DNA from: Kistimonas asteriae
Lineage (GTDB): Bacteria > Pseudomonadota > Gammaproteobacteria > Pseudomonadales > Endozoicomonadaceae
Assembly (NCBI RefSeq): GCF_018263925.1
Contig: NZ_JAEVHF010000013.1
Coordinates: 62,001 to 126,000, forward strand
DNA: 64,000 bases
Reading direction: 5' to 3'
The notes below the pieces were generated by a model, which worked only from the letters and a program-made list of their open reading frames with translations, searched no databases and was not told where the DNA came from. Positions 8,095 to 18,533 of the stretch are shown here, one piece after another (position 1 is the stretch's first letter; each line of letters opens with the position of its first letter). Both the position numbers and the translations under genes were made by a program.

Positions 8095-10416
8095 ATGAAA
8101 ATACACTGTTCCAAAAAGGTTCTGCTTATGAATAGAAAGGATTGCCAAGCACCTAACCGCATCCTGGACGCTCTTTTAGACAAAAAAAACAAATCTATAT
8201 TTATTCATATATTAAAAACCCTCTTATTGGAGGGAAAAAGTAAACAAAACAACAGACAACAAACTGCTCCAAAAGAGTTTTCATATAAAAAAAAATATGG
8301 CCAACCAACCCACCACCTTTCAAGACGCTTGAATACAGCAGTAAAAATTCTGTCGTACAGCTATTTTACCTATTCACTCGCACTCAGGTGTCGCATGATG
8401 CTGAAAAAACAGACAGCCAAACAGCAAGATGACATACCTCCAGGCAAGCCTGGCCACTTCATTCTACTCGCAATGCTGAGTTTATTTATTCAGCCAACCC
8501 TAGCTACAGATAAGCCTTATACAAATACGTCTCAACCGGTCATCAAGGACCATGGTGAATTAACTCGGTTTGGTATGATACTGCACGAACGATTGCAGAC
8601 AAGCTCCGAAAAACCAAAGAGCCATAACCATCATTCTGTAAGACCACTTATTTATATCAATACACAAGGAACGCATTCAAAACCTGCCCTGGAGAACATT
8701 CGTTCAGCCTATTTACAAGGCGCGGTTGTTATTCTTGATAATACATCAGGGGCTGAAGGGGCTGAAAAACTCAGTGCAAGCATTAGTGGTATTGGCATTG
8801 CGAGCCCTGTTCTCCTGATAGGACTTGGCCACCACCACACCCCGGAATACAAAATACTCGACATCTCCAATAGTGAAGACAAGCCTGACTCACCATTATC
8901 ACCCACTGAGCAGGCAATGGTTTCCCTGGCTCAAGAAGCTCATACCTTACTGGATGATTGGGATAGCAATACTAGAAATCGGAATTACCGCCAGCGAAAC
9001 ACCCAGGACTCCAATCAGTTCTACCGTCCGGAAACCTCTATCAATGTTGAGTTTCGCAACATTGGCTCTCCATGCATGGTGGGAAAGGACTACCATGGCA
9101 ACAGTGTCACCGGCGCATCCCGCTGGACCGATGAGATGATTGATGCCTGTGACGGTAAAGCCAGTGTTTCACTGTTCTATACCATCGATCTGGTTCGCTC
9201 TGTCGCCAGCGATGATGGCTCAACAGAAGATGCCAAATATCTCCGCATTACATTAAACCCTTCGGGTGAGGGTGGCGCTGGCTGGTACTTTACTGACATG
9301 CCGACACATAAGACGCTCTGGTATGAGAGCCTTACAAACCGGATTGAATGGTTTGGCCCCATCGTCGAAGATTATACGGTCACGGTGTCAGCCCGGGATC
9401 CGGAAGTACGTCTCTTTCAGGCGGTTCCAGGCAATAAACCCCAGAACAGCAATGTCGTCGAACTGCCTTCAATCGGTATCGGGGTTAAAATACCCAAAGG
9501 TTTGCTCAATCCTGCTTATATGCCATTTCCTTCCATGGGCTTGTCAACGGGTCTTGTGGCAGGGTTCACCACAGACCGGGCTGTCATCTATAAAAATCAT
9601 GAATACACCATTATTAATCGCTCCAGTGACAACCATTCAGCGACTGCCGCCTGGCTATGGAGCCGTGAATTTGATAAATACAGTGAAAGCTGGCGAACCA
9701 ATAGTACCTGCCTGCTATGGTGCGACGACCCATTTTTTAATGACAACGCCTTTTCTCCAGCCGCTTACGCACATTTTGCTCCGGGTTTTTCAGCCACTTT
9801 CAAGGTACCTGGCGACAAAAATGACCATTCCAGCTTTTTGTTTTCGGGGACGGCCAATGTGGTTGCGCTTGCGGGGCGCGTCCAATACAAGTTCCTTTTA
9901 CAGCATTATGCGCCATGGAGCCGTAAAGGTTCTGTCCATCATTTCGCACAGCGGTGGGAGGTAAACTGGGGCTCTGCTTTCTTTAATTCCGATCTTCCTA
10001 TGTCCATTGAAGCATCAAGGGAAGAGAGTGGTAGTGGCTTGTGCCTTAATATTGCAGAAAGTGATATTGATGAAGGCGTTGGTAGTGTCAACCTCTATGA
10101 CTGCCACTTCCGAAGCAATCAGATCTGGGGGGTAGATTCTGAAGACCGCTACAAAACACTCTTACAGGACGACCTCTGCCTGACCAGAGAGCCGGATGAC
10201 ACAGCGACTGTTCGCAGCTGTTCGCATGCAGTCAACCAGAAATGGGAATGGGAAGGTAACTGGTTAACCAGCCAGCAAGGAGGGTATCTTACTGCGGGGA
10301 CGGATGGGAGTATCAGGATCACCCCGAACGCTTCTGAAGCACTGGAGTGGCGAAGTTATTTCAGAAAAGCCGACAGCACCGACACACTGAGCATTCAAAC
10401 GATCCCCGGCGAATAA
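8095..10416 (+). CDS. Cytolysin paralogue 3, short stem, extended N-terminus
   Basis: 773 residues from the ATG at 8095. Residues 1-100 are Lys-rich with no family match. A typical signal peptide starts only at Met101 (8395, preceded by CAGGTG), with a hydrophobic run at 121-137. 8395 is therefore the alternative start and would give 673 residues. I list 8095 because 100 stop-free codons in such AT-rich DNA are unlikely by chance. The pro-region has IYIN, VVILDNTSG and SGIGIASPVLLI. The core has RPETSINVEF, Cys327 and Cys352, GGAGWYF, then a short stem (about 455-493) and FTTDRAVIYKNHEYTI. The trefoil (about 640-755) has NQIWG and NQKWEW. There is no beta-prism domain. The core lacks the large insertions of paralogues 1 and 2, so this is a better candidate for a working pore former. 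Confidence 0.85.
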   Translation: MKIHCSKKVLLMNRKDCQAPNRILDALLDKKNKSIFIHILKTLLLEGKSKQNNRQQTAPKEFSYKKKYGQPTHHLSRRLNTAVKILSYSYFTYSLALRCRMMLKKQTAKQQDDIPPGKPGHFILLAMLSLFIQPTLATDKPYTNTSQPVIKDHGELTRFGMILHERLQTSSEKPKSHNHHSVRPLIYINTQGTHSKPALENIRSAYLQGAVVILDNTSGAEGAEKLSASISGIGIASPVLLIGLGHHHTPEYKILDISNSEDKPDSPLSPTEQAMVSLAQEAHTLLDDWDSNTRNRNYRQRNTQDSNQFYRPETSINVEFRNIGSPCMVGKDYHGNSVTGASRWTDEMIDACDGKASVSLFYTIDLVRSVASDDGSTEDAKYLRITLNPSGEGGAGWYFTDMPTHKTLWYESLTNRIEWFGPIVEDYTVTVSARDPEVRLFQAVPGNKPQNSNVVELPSIGIGVKIPKGLLNPAYMPFPSMGLSTGLVAGFTTDRAVIYKNHEYTIINRSSDNHSATAAWLWSREFDKYSESWRTNSTCLLWCDDPFFNDNAFSPAAYAHFAPGFSATFKVPGDKNDHSSFLFSGTANVVALAGRVQYKFLLQHYAPWSRKGSVHHFAQRWEVNWGSAFFNSDLPMSIEASREESGSGLCLNIAESDIDEGVGSVNLYDCHFRSNQIWGVDSEDRYKTLLQDDLCLTREPDDTATVRSCSHAVNQKWEWEGNWLTSQQGGYLTAGTDGSIRITPNASEALEWRSYFRKADSTDTLSIQTIPGE

Positions 10417-10772
10417 ATAAACGGTAGCAAAAGTCTGCTCACAAAATATGACAGTGAGGTTAACGGAACACATGAAAAACCATCAATCCAATAAGTGTTT
10501 CAAAAACGCCAAATATCATTATGAAACACAAGTAGTTGAACACTCTACGGACAAGACGCGTATTCAACACTGTCAGACATGCGCCAATAAACCACACAAT
10601 TAACAAGTATTTAGCAATAGGGAATCACATTTCGTGAACTCAACATCGGTGATACATGAAAAATAACCAAGACTGCATCAGATAAGAAATAAAAGTCATG
10701 CACAGACCTTAATACCAACAGGCGCATCATGATGCCAATCAGCTTTTAATACATCAAAATGAGGATATAGAT
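10417..10772. other. AT-rich spacer between cytolysins 3 and 4
   Basis: 356 bases without a supported gene. The spacing suggests that cytolysin 4 has its own promoter. I see no strong terminator hairpin. Confidence 0.45.
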
Positions 10773-13145
10773 ATGCTCTTGCCAAAACGGCTCTGTACAT
10801 TAGGCAGTTTATCTTTTGCCAGCCTGCCTCTGCTATTAGGCACGTCATCATGGGGTTCTGAGTTATCTGAACATCACGTCAGCCCTTTATACAAAAATGA
10901 ATCAACAATAAAAACGTATGGCCCAATGACACGATACGCCTCGGCATTACAAAAAAAACTTATTAACATTGAAAGTGATCCCCATAAATCCATATTGCCA
11001 CAGAATATTGCATACATTAACGCAGCTGCGTCACTGACATCTCACCATCAGAGCCATATTCAAAAAACATTGGCATCAGGGGGGACAGTCATTATCGACA
11101 GCACAGAAAACCAAAACAAAGCCATAGCAAAAAAAATCAGCGCTACACTTGGCGGTATCGGCTTTGACAGCCCTATCATCATGATAAGAAAAAACAGTGA
11201 CGGTATCTCGGAATATAAACAGTTGATACCGCATTTTCCTGAAGATCATGATGCCGATAAAACACCCAGCCATCATCTTGATCATGAAATGCTCTCTGAA
11301 GAGACCGTTTCAATGCTACAAGACTGGCAGAAAAAAAGCTCAAAATACCGCGCTAAGGAACGTGACAACCACTACCGACCAGAAGTGTCTATCCCTGTAG
11401 AGCTACGCTACACCAACTTCCCCTGCATGGTAGGTGACACGTTTCATGGTAATGGTACGACAGGCTACTGGTATTGGAACGATAAAATGATCGACGCCTG
11501 TAACAAAAATGCCAGTGTCTCGCTGTTTTATACCGTAGATCTTATCCGCTCCGTCTCTTCAACAGCGGGAGGCGCAGATGATGCCAAATATGTTCGGATC
11601 ACGGTAGACCCTTCGTCCAATGGCGGGGCAGGATGGCACCTTACAGATCAACCAGATCACAAACATACCTGGTTTCAAAGCTGGACAAACCGGGAAACAT
11701 GGTTTGGCCCTGTGGCTGATAGCTATTACGTCACCATCCAGTCCCATGACCCGGACGTACACCTCTATAACACCATTCCCAGCAATCACCCCAAAGAATC
11801 GCAGATCATGCACACCATTGGTTTGCAGGTGGGTGTCAGCGGCGGCCCAAGCCTGTTAAACCCCGCCTTAATGGCTGCGGGCGCTGCAGGTCAGAACCCA
11901 TTAGGTTTTTCTGGCATTAATATGGGCCTGTCTTTCACCTACACCAGTGAACGAGCTATCAGCTACAACAATCATGAATACGAATTAATCAACCTGTCCA
12001 GAGCTGGTAATACGGACAAAGCAGCCTGGATATGGAGCCGTGAATTTGACAAGTATGCACAACATTGGCGTACCAACCGCACCTGCGAACTCTGGTGCCA
12101 GGACTGGTTCTATGATGATGTCGCCTTTTCTGCAGCGTCTTATTCAAGCTTCACACCCGGTTTTTCCGCAACATTCCAGGTACCCGCGAATAAAGGTGAT
12201 ACCTCCACCCTGGAGTTTGAAAGTGCCATAAAAGCCGTCGCACTCGGAGGCCGGGTGCAATATGCATTCTTATTTCAACATTACACCCCATGGGGCTTTA
12301 AAGGCACCAAGTACAGTTTTAAACAAAACATTGATATCAACTGGGGCGCTACCTTTTTCAATGCCGAAATCCCTGTTTCGATTGAAGCTTATAAAGAGAG
12401 TAGTGAGCATGGTATTTGCCTTGAAGTGATAGACAGTAAAACCGAAGCAGGTAGCAAGGTAGGCGTCGGAGACTGTCACTTTAATCAAAACCAGATCTGG
12501 GGCATGGATTCAGAGTTTCGTTACAAATCCTTTCTGGCGCAGGATCGCTGCCTGACACGTGAAGGCCATGAAACACTGACGATTCGACCCTGTACCCATG
12601 CCGCCAACCAAAAATGGGAATGGGAAAATGAACACCTCATCAACAACCTGGGAGGTGCCATGACGATTAAAGAAGGTAATCGCGTGATTGCATGCCCCCA
12701 TACACAAACCCCGACTGAATGGCGTAACTTTATTCGGAAGCCTGATATCACCGATACCATGACCGTGTCAGCACTCACCATGACAACCGATGAGCCCAAC
12801 GCCAAACGGCCTCAGAGAACACCCGACTATTCTCCTGAACCAAACAGTAGTGCCACACCGCAAGAAGAAGATACGGTGTACCCGCCTTCATCCACTGCCA
12901 TAGACAACGGCATCGAACAAGACATTGACGATGATACCGACTATGACAGTGTCAATGAGCCCCTTGAAAGCACCGAAAATCAAGAGGAAACCGTTTGGAG
13001 CGATGAATCCCCCCTCACCCCTTATGAAACCGATCAGGCATCATCTGCCTACTCTGCGCTGGATGCCAATGCAAGAGTGCCCAGCAACGCTGGCACAGAA
13101 TCAACGTATACAATGATTATCAAACAAACCAATGACGATGATTAA
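10773..13145 (+). CDS. Cytolysin paralogue 4 with acidic C-terminal tail
   Basis: 790 residues; GAGGATATAGAT precedes the ATG. Residues 1-28 are a signal peptide. The pro-region (about 30-190) has AYINAAASL, GTVIIDST and GGIGFDSPIIMIR, followed by a basic linker KKSSKYRAKERD (187-198). The core is about 202-530: RPEVSIPVELR, Cys218 and Cys243, GGAGWHL, HKHTWFQSWTNRETWFGP, a stem at 346-392 ending in LSFTYTSERAISYNNHEY, the FTPGFSATF block, and DINWGATFF. The trefoil (about 535-655) has QIWG and ANQKWEWE. From 672 to 790 comes an acidic Pro/Ser/Thr tail rich in Asp and Glu that the other copies lack. The architecture resembles V. vulnificus haemolysin (trefoil, no beta-prism) plus this tail. 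It is predicted to be a secreted pore-forming toxin. Confidence 0.87.
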   Translation: MLLPKRLCTLGSLSFASLPLLLGTSSWGSELSEHHVSPLYKNESTIKTYGPMTRYASALQKKLINIESDPHKSILPQNIAYINAAASLTSHHQSHIQKTLASGGTVIIDSTENQNKAIAKKISATLGGIGFDSPIIMIRKNSDGISEYKQLIPHFPEDHDADKTPSHHLDHEMLSEETVSMLQDWQKKSSKYRAKERDNHYRPEVSIPVELRYTNFPCMVGDTFHGNGTTGYWYWNDKMIDACNKNASVSLFYTVDLIRSVSSTAGGADDAKYVRITVDPSSNGGAGWHLTDQPDHKHTWFQSWTNRETWFGPVADSYYVTIQSHDPDVHLYNTIPSNHPKESQIMHTIGLQVGVSGGPSLLNPALMAAGAAGQNPLGFSGINMGLSFTYTSERAISYNNHEYELINLSRAGNTDKAAWIWSREFDKYAQHWRTNRTCELWCQDWFYDDVAFSAASYSSFTPGFSATFQVPANKGDTSTLEFESAIKAVALGGRVQYAFLFQHYTPWGFKGTKYSFKQNIDINWGATFFNAEIPVSIEAYKESSEHGICLEVIDSKTEAGSKVGVGDCHFNQNQIWGMDSEFRYKSFLAQDRCLTREGHETLTIRPCTHAANQKWEWENEHLINNLGGAMTIKEGNRVIACPHTQTPTEWRNFIRKPDITDTMTVSALTMTTDEPNAKRPQRTPDYSPEPNSSATPQEEDTVYPPSSTAIDNGIEQDIDDDTDYDSVNEPLESTENQEETVWSDESPLTPYETDQASSAYSALDANARVPSNAGTESTYTMIIKQTNDDD

Positions 13146-13309
13146 CAAGCTTCAAGAGTACTAAGTACGCACGGGTATCGGCCCTTATGCTGATACCACA
13201 GTCGAGGCGTCACCCATCGTTTTGCTGAACCTGTACCTTCAGTAACGCGACGGATGGCGCCTTGGCCTGCGTCCAGCCCCCATAGCGCTTTATCACCACG
13301 GCAATAGCG

Positions 13310-13338
13310 TTGTCCTGTCGACATAAAGGCATGATAAA
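13310..13338 (+). promoter_or_regulatory. Possible sigma-70 promoter for valS
   Basis: TTGTCC and GATAAA separated by 17 bases, 62 bases before the valS ATG. The match is partial. A separate promoter would be needed because the toxin island separates valS from holC. Confidence 0.35.
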
Positions 13339-13399
13339 ATATGATACGCCGCATATAATCTCATCCTTTTAACCTCCGACAGGCAGTTTTATCCCCGCT

Positions 13400-16255
13400 A
13401 TGGAGAAGACCTACAACCCCCACGCCATTGAGCGTTCCTGGTATCAGACTTGGGAAGACAACGGTTACTTCGCACCGACCGGCGAAGGCCAGCCCTACAC
13501 CATCATGATTCCTCCGCCCAATGTGACCGGCAGCCTGCACATGGGCCATGCCTTCCAGGACTCCATCATGGATGCCCTGATCCGCTACCACCGCATGAAG
13601 GGCAACAACACCCTCTGGCAGGTAGGCACCGACCATGCCGGCATTGCCACCCAGATGCTGGTCGAGCGTAAGCTGGCCGTCGAAACAGGCCAGAGCCGCC
13701 ACGACCTGGGCCGTGAGCAATTCCTGGATAAAGTCTGGGAATGGAAAAATGAATCCGGCGGTACCATCACCCGACAGTTGCGCCGTCTGGGCGCTTCCGT
13801 CGACTGGAAAACCGAACGGTTCACCATGGACGACGGTTTCTACAAGGCAGTACAGGAAGTCTTCATCCGACTGCACGAAGATGGCCTGATCTACCGCGGC
13901 AAACGGCTGGTCAACTGGGATCCGAAGCTGCATACCGCCATCTCTGACCTTGAAGTCGAGAACAAAGACGTCAAGGGCCATATGTGGCACCTGCGCTATC
14001 CGCTGGCCGATGGCGAAACCACCCTCGACGGCAAGGATTACATTGTTGTCGCCACCACCCGTCCGGAAACCATGCTGGGTGATACCGGTGTTGCCGTAAA
14101 CCCGGAAGACCCACGTTACAAGATGTTGATCGGCAAGGAGATCATCCTGCCACTAGTCAACCGTCGTATTCCGATCGTGGGTGATGAGCATGCGGACATG
14201 GAAAAAGGCACTGGCTGCGTAAAAATTACGCCAGCCCACGACTTCAACGACTACGAAGTCGGCAAGCGCTGCAACCTGCCCATGATCAATGTGATGTCCC
14301 TCAACGGTGACATCAGCGACAAGGCCGATGCCTTCAACATGGACGGCACACCAAACGACAGTGTCGACACAGTTATCCCCGAAGCGTACCGGGGCATGGA
14401 GCGCTTTGCAGCCCGCAAACAAATTCTGGCTGACCTGGAAGCCGCCGGTCTACTGGACGACACCAAAGATCATGATCTGACCGTTCCCTATGGCGACCGG
14501 TCGGGCGTCATCATTGAACCTCTGCTGACTGACCAGTGGTTCGTCCGCGCCAAACCGCTGGCGGAGCCGGCGATCAAAGCCGTTGAAGACGGCGAGATCC
14601 AGTTCGTTCCCAAACAGTACGAAAACATGTACTACGCCTGGATGCGTGATATCCAGGACTGGTGTATCTCCCGCCAACTGTGGTGGGGCCACCGTATTCC
14701 TGCCTGGTATGACGAGCAGGGAAATGTCTATGTTGGCCACAATGAGGCAGAGATCCGCGACAAGCACCAACTGCCTGCTGACACCACGCTGCGTCAGGAC
14801 GATGACGTACTGGACACCTGGTTCTCTTCCGCGCTCTGGACCTTCGGCACGCTCGGCTGGCCCGAAGCCACGGAACGTCTGAAGACTTTCCACCCGACCG
14901 ATGTTCTGGTCACCGGCTTTGACATCATCTTCTTCTGGGTTGCCCGGATGATCATGATGACCCTGCACTTCATGAAAGATGAAGACGGCAAGCCCCAGGT
15001 ACCGTTCAAGCATGTCTATGTACACGGACTGGTCCGTGACCAGGAAGGCCAGAAAATGTCCAAGTCCAAGGGTAACGTCCTTGACCCGCTGGACCTGATT
15101 GATGGCATTGAGCTGGAAACCCTGGTTGAAAAGCGTACTGGCAACATGATGCAGCCCCAGCTGGCGGCCAAGATAGAAAAGCAGACCCGCAAGCACTTCC
15201 CGGATGGCATTGCCGCCTTCGGTACCGATGCTCTGCGTTACACGTTCTACTCTCTGGCCTCCACCGGACGTGACATCAAGTTCGACATGGGCCGGATCGA
15301 AGGTTACCGGAACTTCTGCAACAAGATCTGGAATGCCACCCGGTATGTCCTGATGAATACTGAAGGTGAGGACTGCGGACAGAACGGCGGTGAAGTTGAG
15401 CTCAGCCTGGCTGACCGCTGGATCATCTCCCGCCTGCAGCAGACAGAAAAAACGGTTGCCGAAGCGATTGAATCCTTCCGTCTGGATCATGCGTCCCAGG
15501 CATTATACGAGTTCGTTTGGAACGAGTACTGCGACTGGTACCTTGAGCTGTCCAAACCTGTACTGTGGGACGACAGCGCCTCAGACGCACGCAAGCGCGG
15601 CACCCGCCAGACTCTCGTCCGTGTACTGGAAACCATACTTCGCATGGCACACCCGTTCATGCCCTATATCACTGAAGAAATCTGGCACAAGGTGAAGGCA
15701 CTGGCAGGCAAGGATGGCGACACCATCATGCTGCAGACATTCCCCACACCAGACGAAGCCCTGATTGACGCTCTGGCTGACCAAGACATTGAATGGCTCA
15801 AGGGCGTGATTGTCGGTATCCGGAATATCCGTGGCGAAATGAACATTGCTCCGGGCAAAGAGCTTGATGTTTTGCTGCGCAACTGTACGGAACAAGACAC
15901 CCAGCGGCTGGGTGATAACCTGTCCTTCCTCAAGAAGCTGGCCAAACTGAGTAATATTCGCATGCTTGGTGCAAACGAAGTCGCCCCCATGTCCGCGACT
16001 CAGCTAGTCGGCAAGATGGAAGTGCTGGTTCCCATGGCTGACCTGATCGATAAGGAAGCGGAACTGACACGGTTGACCAAGGAAGTGGATCGCCTCCAAA
16101 AAGAGACTGCGCGATTGGCCGGCAAACTGGGCAATGAAAAATTTGTCAGTAAGGCGCCTGCCGATGTCGTTGAAAAGGAAAAAGCCAAATTGGCGGAAGT
16201 AAAATCTGCCAAGACAAAGTTGGAAGAACAGATGGAAACTATCAGACAGCTTTAA
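13400..16255 (+). CDS. valS: Valyl-tRNA synthetase
   Basis: 951 residues, normal for bacterial ValRS. It charges tRNA-Val with valine in the cytoplasm and edits mischarged threonine. The class I HIGH-type motif lies in [14 protein letters not shown] (about 37-50). KMSKSKGN follows near residue 551, with the editing insertion between. The C-terminal 70 residues form the Lys/Glu-rich coiled-coil tRNA arm. GC content and codon use differ visibly from the toxin genes upstream. Its usual neighbours holC and the small acidic gene are displaced 12.7 kb upstream. Confidence 0.97.
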   Translation: MEKTYNPHAIERSWYQTWEDNGYFAPTGEGQPYTIMIPPPNVTGSLHMGHAFQDSIMDALIRYHRMKGNNTLWQVGTDHAGIATQMLVERKLAVETGQSRHDLGREQFLDKVWEWKNESGGTITRQLRRLGASVDWKTERFTMDDGFYKAVQEVFIRLHEDGLIYRGKRLVNWDPKLHTAISDLEVENKDVKGHMWHLRYPLADGETTLDGKDYIVVATTRPETMLGDTGVAVNPEDPRYKMLIGKEIILPLVNRRIPIVGDEHADMEKGTGCVKITPAHDFNDYEVGKRCNLPMINVMSLNGDISDKADAFNMDGTPNDSVDTVIPEAYRGMERFAARKQILADLEAAGLLDDTKDHDLTVPYGDRSGVIIEPLLTDQWFVRAKPLAEPAIKAVEDGEIQFVPKQYENMYYAWMRDIQDWCISRQLWWGHRIPAWYDEQGNVYVGHNEAEIRDKHQLPADTTLRQDDDVLDTWFSSALWTFGTLGWPEATERLKTFHPTDVLVTGFDIIFFWVARMIMMTLHFMKDEDGKPQVPFKHVYVHGLVRDQEGQKMSKSKGNVLDPLDLIDGIELETLVEKRTGNMMQPQLAAKIEKQTRKHFPDGIAAFGTDALRYTFYSLASTGRDIKFDMGRIEGYRNFCNKIWNATRYVLMNTEGEDCGQNGGEVELSLADRWIISRLQQTEKTVAEAIESFRLDHASQALYEFVWNEYCDWYLELSKPVLWDDSASDARKRGTRQTLVRVLETILRMAHPFMPYITEEIWHKVKALAGKDGDTIMLQTFPTPDEALIDALADQDIEWLKGVIVGIRNIRGEMNIAPGKELDVLLRNCTEQDTQRLGDNLSFLKKLAKLSNIRMLGANEVAPMSATQLVGKMEVLVPMADLIDKEAELTRLTKEVDRLQKETARLAGKLGNEKFVSKAPADVVEKEKAKLAEVKSAKTKLEEQMETIRQL

Positions 16256-16708
16256 GGCATACCAGTGAATAAGTGCATCAAGTAAGATATTGATGCACAT
16301 TCATATTTACGGAATACTACCCATTGTGACAGCAATCAAGTATTATCGCTGCCACAATGGCAAAAGTTTTAATCAGCCTAAAAATAAAAGACAACTAAAA
16401 TATAATTGCCACCTTTTTAACAGCTTATACATTGAGAAAATACTGTCTTTATTAATGTATAAAGAACTCAACCAAAGAACACCTATCTACATTCCCTCTA
16501 CACCCTTAAAAATATCAGATCCTTCCAAATGAGACCTTCAAACAACTATCACTGACCATCACGCTTAGATTCCCGAAAAATTTGAATCAGGCTATTATTT
16601 AACTTCCCGCCCCCTTCATAAAAATTCAAACATCCCACATCACCCTTATATATGTGACAAAAAATCAACTATAAACATCAAACCTTCGCCAAACCATTAG
16701 TTAAATGA
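16256..16708. other. AT-rich intergenic region after valS
   Basis: About 450 bases. An 80-codon frame (16290-16532) has no ribosome-binding site or recognisable motif, and I do not call it a gene. The right end passes into the IS200/IS605 end hairpin. Confidence 0.45.
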
Positions 16709-16727
16709 CCTCCGGCAAAGCCGGAGG
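16709..16727. repeat. Subterminal hairpin of the IS200/IS605 element
   Basis: CCTCCGGC-AAA-GCCGGAGG, a perfect 8-bp stem with a 3-base loop. TnpA of this family recognises such hairpins. A second hairpin, GCCCTCAAAGGGC, lies at 16741-16753, and the 3' end of the gene contains a GCGCCCATGGGCGC palindrome. Confidence 0.7.
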
Positions 16728-16755
16728 CTTATTAGGTGACGCCCTCAAAGGGCTT

Positions 16756-17208
16756 TTATTGCGCCCATGGGCGCGAGTCCCAACCAAGCTTTAACTGATC
16801 CTGCCGTTCATCATCCTTTTCCTGATTACGGATATACGTCCTGACAACATCCTCATCCAGAACAACTGTTGTCACAAAGTAGCCCCTCACCCAGAAGCTC
16901 TCCCCATTAAAATTTCGCTGTCGACCTTTAAAGTGACGAGCTATCGCTATGGCACACTTGCCTTTCAAATAGCCGATAACATGTGACACTGAATACTTTG
17001 TAGGAATGCTAATACATATGTGTACATGATCACGCATCAAGTGGCCTTCAATAATTTCACAGCCCTTGCGCCTGGCTAGTTCATGAAATATATCTCCAAG
17101 AAACTTTCTCAACCTTCCATAGATCAATTTCTGACGTCTCTTCGGAAAAAAAACTACGTGATACTTACAATCCCAACGGGTATGGGTCAGACTCTTGTAG
17201 TCTGGCAT
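16756..17208 (-). CDS. tnpA: IS200/IS605-family transposase TnpA
   Basis: 150 residues, full length for a Y1 HUH single-strand transposase. The HUH motif is in RDHVHICISI and the catalytic tyrosine in RTYIRNQEK. The N-terminus THTRWDCKYHVVFFPKRR is characteristic. The gene is intact, so the element may still be active. TnpA excises and inserts the element as single-stranded DNA circles using the hairpin ends on either side. Confidence 0.93.
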   Translation of the reverse strand: MPDYKSLTHTRWDCKYHVVFFPKRRQKLIYGRLRKFLGDIFHELARRKGCEIIEGHLMRDHVHICISIPTKYSVSHVIGYLKGKCAIAIARHFKGRQRNFNGESFWVRGYFVTTVVLDEDVVRTYIRNQEKDDERQDQLKLGWDSRPWAQ

Positions 17209-17300
17209 AGGTGAATTCTCGTGATTCTTGGCAGAACCTCGAGATTAGCTACCGACGCCTCGGTAAAACCTATGCGAGTCTCCCCGGGTTTACCTAATGA

Positions 17301-18533
17301 TTAATTAAACAAAACATACCTTTCAACGCTAAGCGCCCAACAGCCTGAGATCACCCCTTGAATTCCAGTAATGTCATAGACAGGGCAGTTTCCTGCTCAG
17401 TAATTGATGCTAATTCTCACGAATCCTATACCCCCCATAAATCCGTTCACCGACACCAATACATACAAACCTTCACTGGTATGCAAGGCGTTAGCGTAAC
17501 CATTCGCAAAAATACATGGTCAGCCTCAACGCTACCTTTTGGAACTAAACTCAGGCTTGCTACTCATACTCCTTGCTCATACCCATTTCGTAGATACAGC
17601 CAGCCAGAAAAATCCATTTCCGACTGTATGTCATTAAAATGAACCTCCGCCACCCTCCGTTACGACCAGTGCTAATATCAGACGCATCTGCATAGTTTGC
17701 AAACAACGATTGTAATGCCCTCTGACAACTTTCTGCATCCCTACACTCCTGCACTCACTATCCCCAAAAAGACAAGATTGAAGCTGCTTTGACAATATCT
17801 TTGCATTCCTCAAATCGTGACTTCTTCTGCCACCTTATCTGCATTCTCAGAGGGCATTCACACACTGACGCTCACTTGAGAACGCAGATAACCAGTTGAC
17901 CCATAAAGATTTCGTCATCACACTCTCCTTTTTGAGATACAATCAACCTCTTATAAATCCAAAATATTTCAACATATTCTGTGCATACCTGACAAATACT
18001 AAAGTCACACTTTTTTTGCGTGCAAAACACGCCTCACTTTAAGAACTAAAACAAAAAACATATAAGTGTATTTACCGAACGCACAGACAAAACCAAAAAC
18101 CAGATGATATTCGAACAAAAATTGACATTACACTCATAATTAACAAACAAAACATTATTTACTTTTTCAGGGCAGTCTACCCAAGAGCTATTAATCGCAC
18201 GTTTTTTCTATTTACACTATAAATTCCACTTTCAACTTGTTGATATGAGAACAAACGTACATTAACCGAATGTCGGCGTCACACTGACGTTTGTATATAA
18301 ATGCCATTATTTAACGAGCGTCTTTGAAGCGGAAGTCTATCCTTGTATAACCTTGGCGTTGTCCATGGTTAACCGTAAATTATTGGGCTCTCCTTTAACT
18401 CTCAGAGAGAAATCCATGCCTATCACTAACCAAACAGTACTGTATGAATGGCAACAGTAATCAGGACAGCGTAATAAATCAGGTACTTTATATATTACTT
18501 CTGATGGCCATGACTAAAGACAGGTAGAACTCA
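17301..18533. other. 1.2-kb gene-poor AT-rich region
   Basis: No convincing gene on either strand. A 94-codon frame at 17358-17642 and a 64-codon antisense frame lack ribosome-binding sites and protein-like composition. The last 300 bases presumably carry the promoter of the acyltransferase gene at 18534. The stretch may be degenerate accessory DNA. Confidence 0.5.

Larger units (their letters stand above)
16700..17300 (-). mobile_element. IS200/IS605-family element (tnpA only)
   Basis: A single Y1 transposase gene lies between structured ends. Downstream of the gene (right end in element orientation) is a perfect hairpin at 16709-16727. Upstream of the start are about 90 bases containing short inverted motifs (around 17240-17300), as expected for the left end. 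There are no inverted terminal repeats or target duplication, as is normal for this family. Exact borders cannot be fixed from one copy, so the coordinates are approximate. No tnpB accompanies it. Confidence 0.7.

Noticed and set aside
13142..13354. 70-codon minus-strand frame before valS
   Set aside because: Possibly a gene fragment, but I cannot match it to a family; it overlaps the likely valS promoter.
14450..15490. Long 346-codon frame on the minus strand
   Set aside because: It is antisense to valS; high-GC third positions of valS keep the opposite frame open. No protein-like pattern.
16290..16532. 80-codon frame after valS
   Set aside because: No start signal, no family pattern, AT-rich.
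17358..17642. 94-codon frame beside the IS200/IS605 element
   Set aside because: Composition is not protein-like; no ribosome-binding site.
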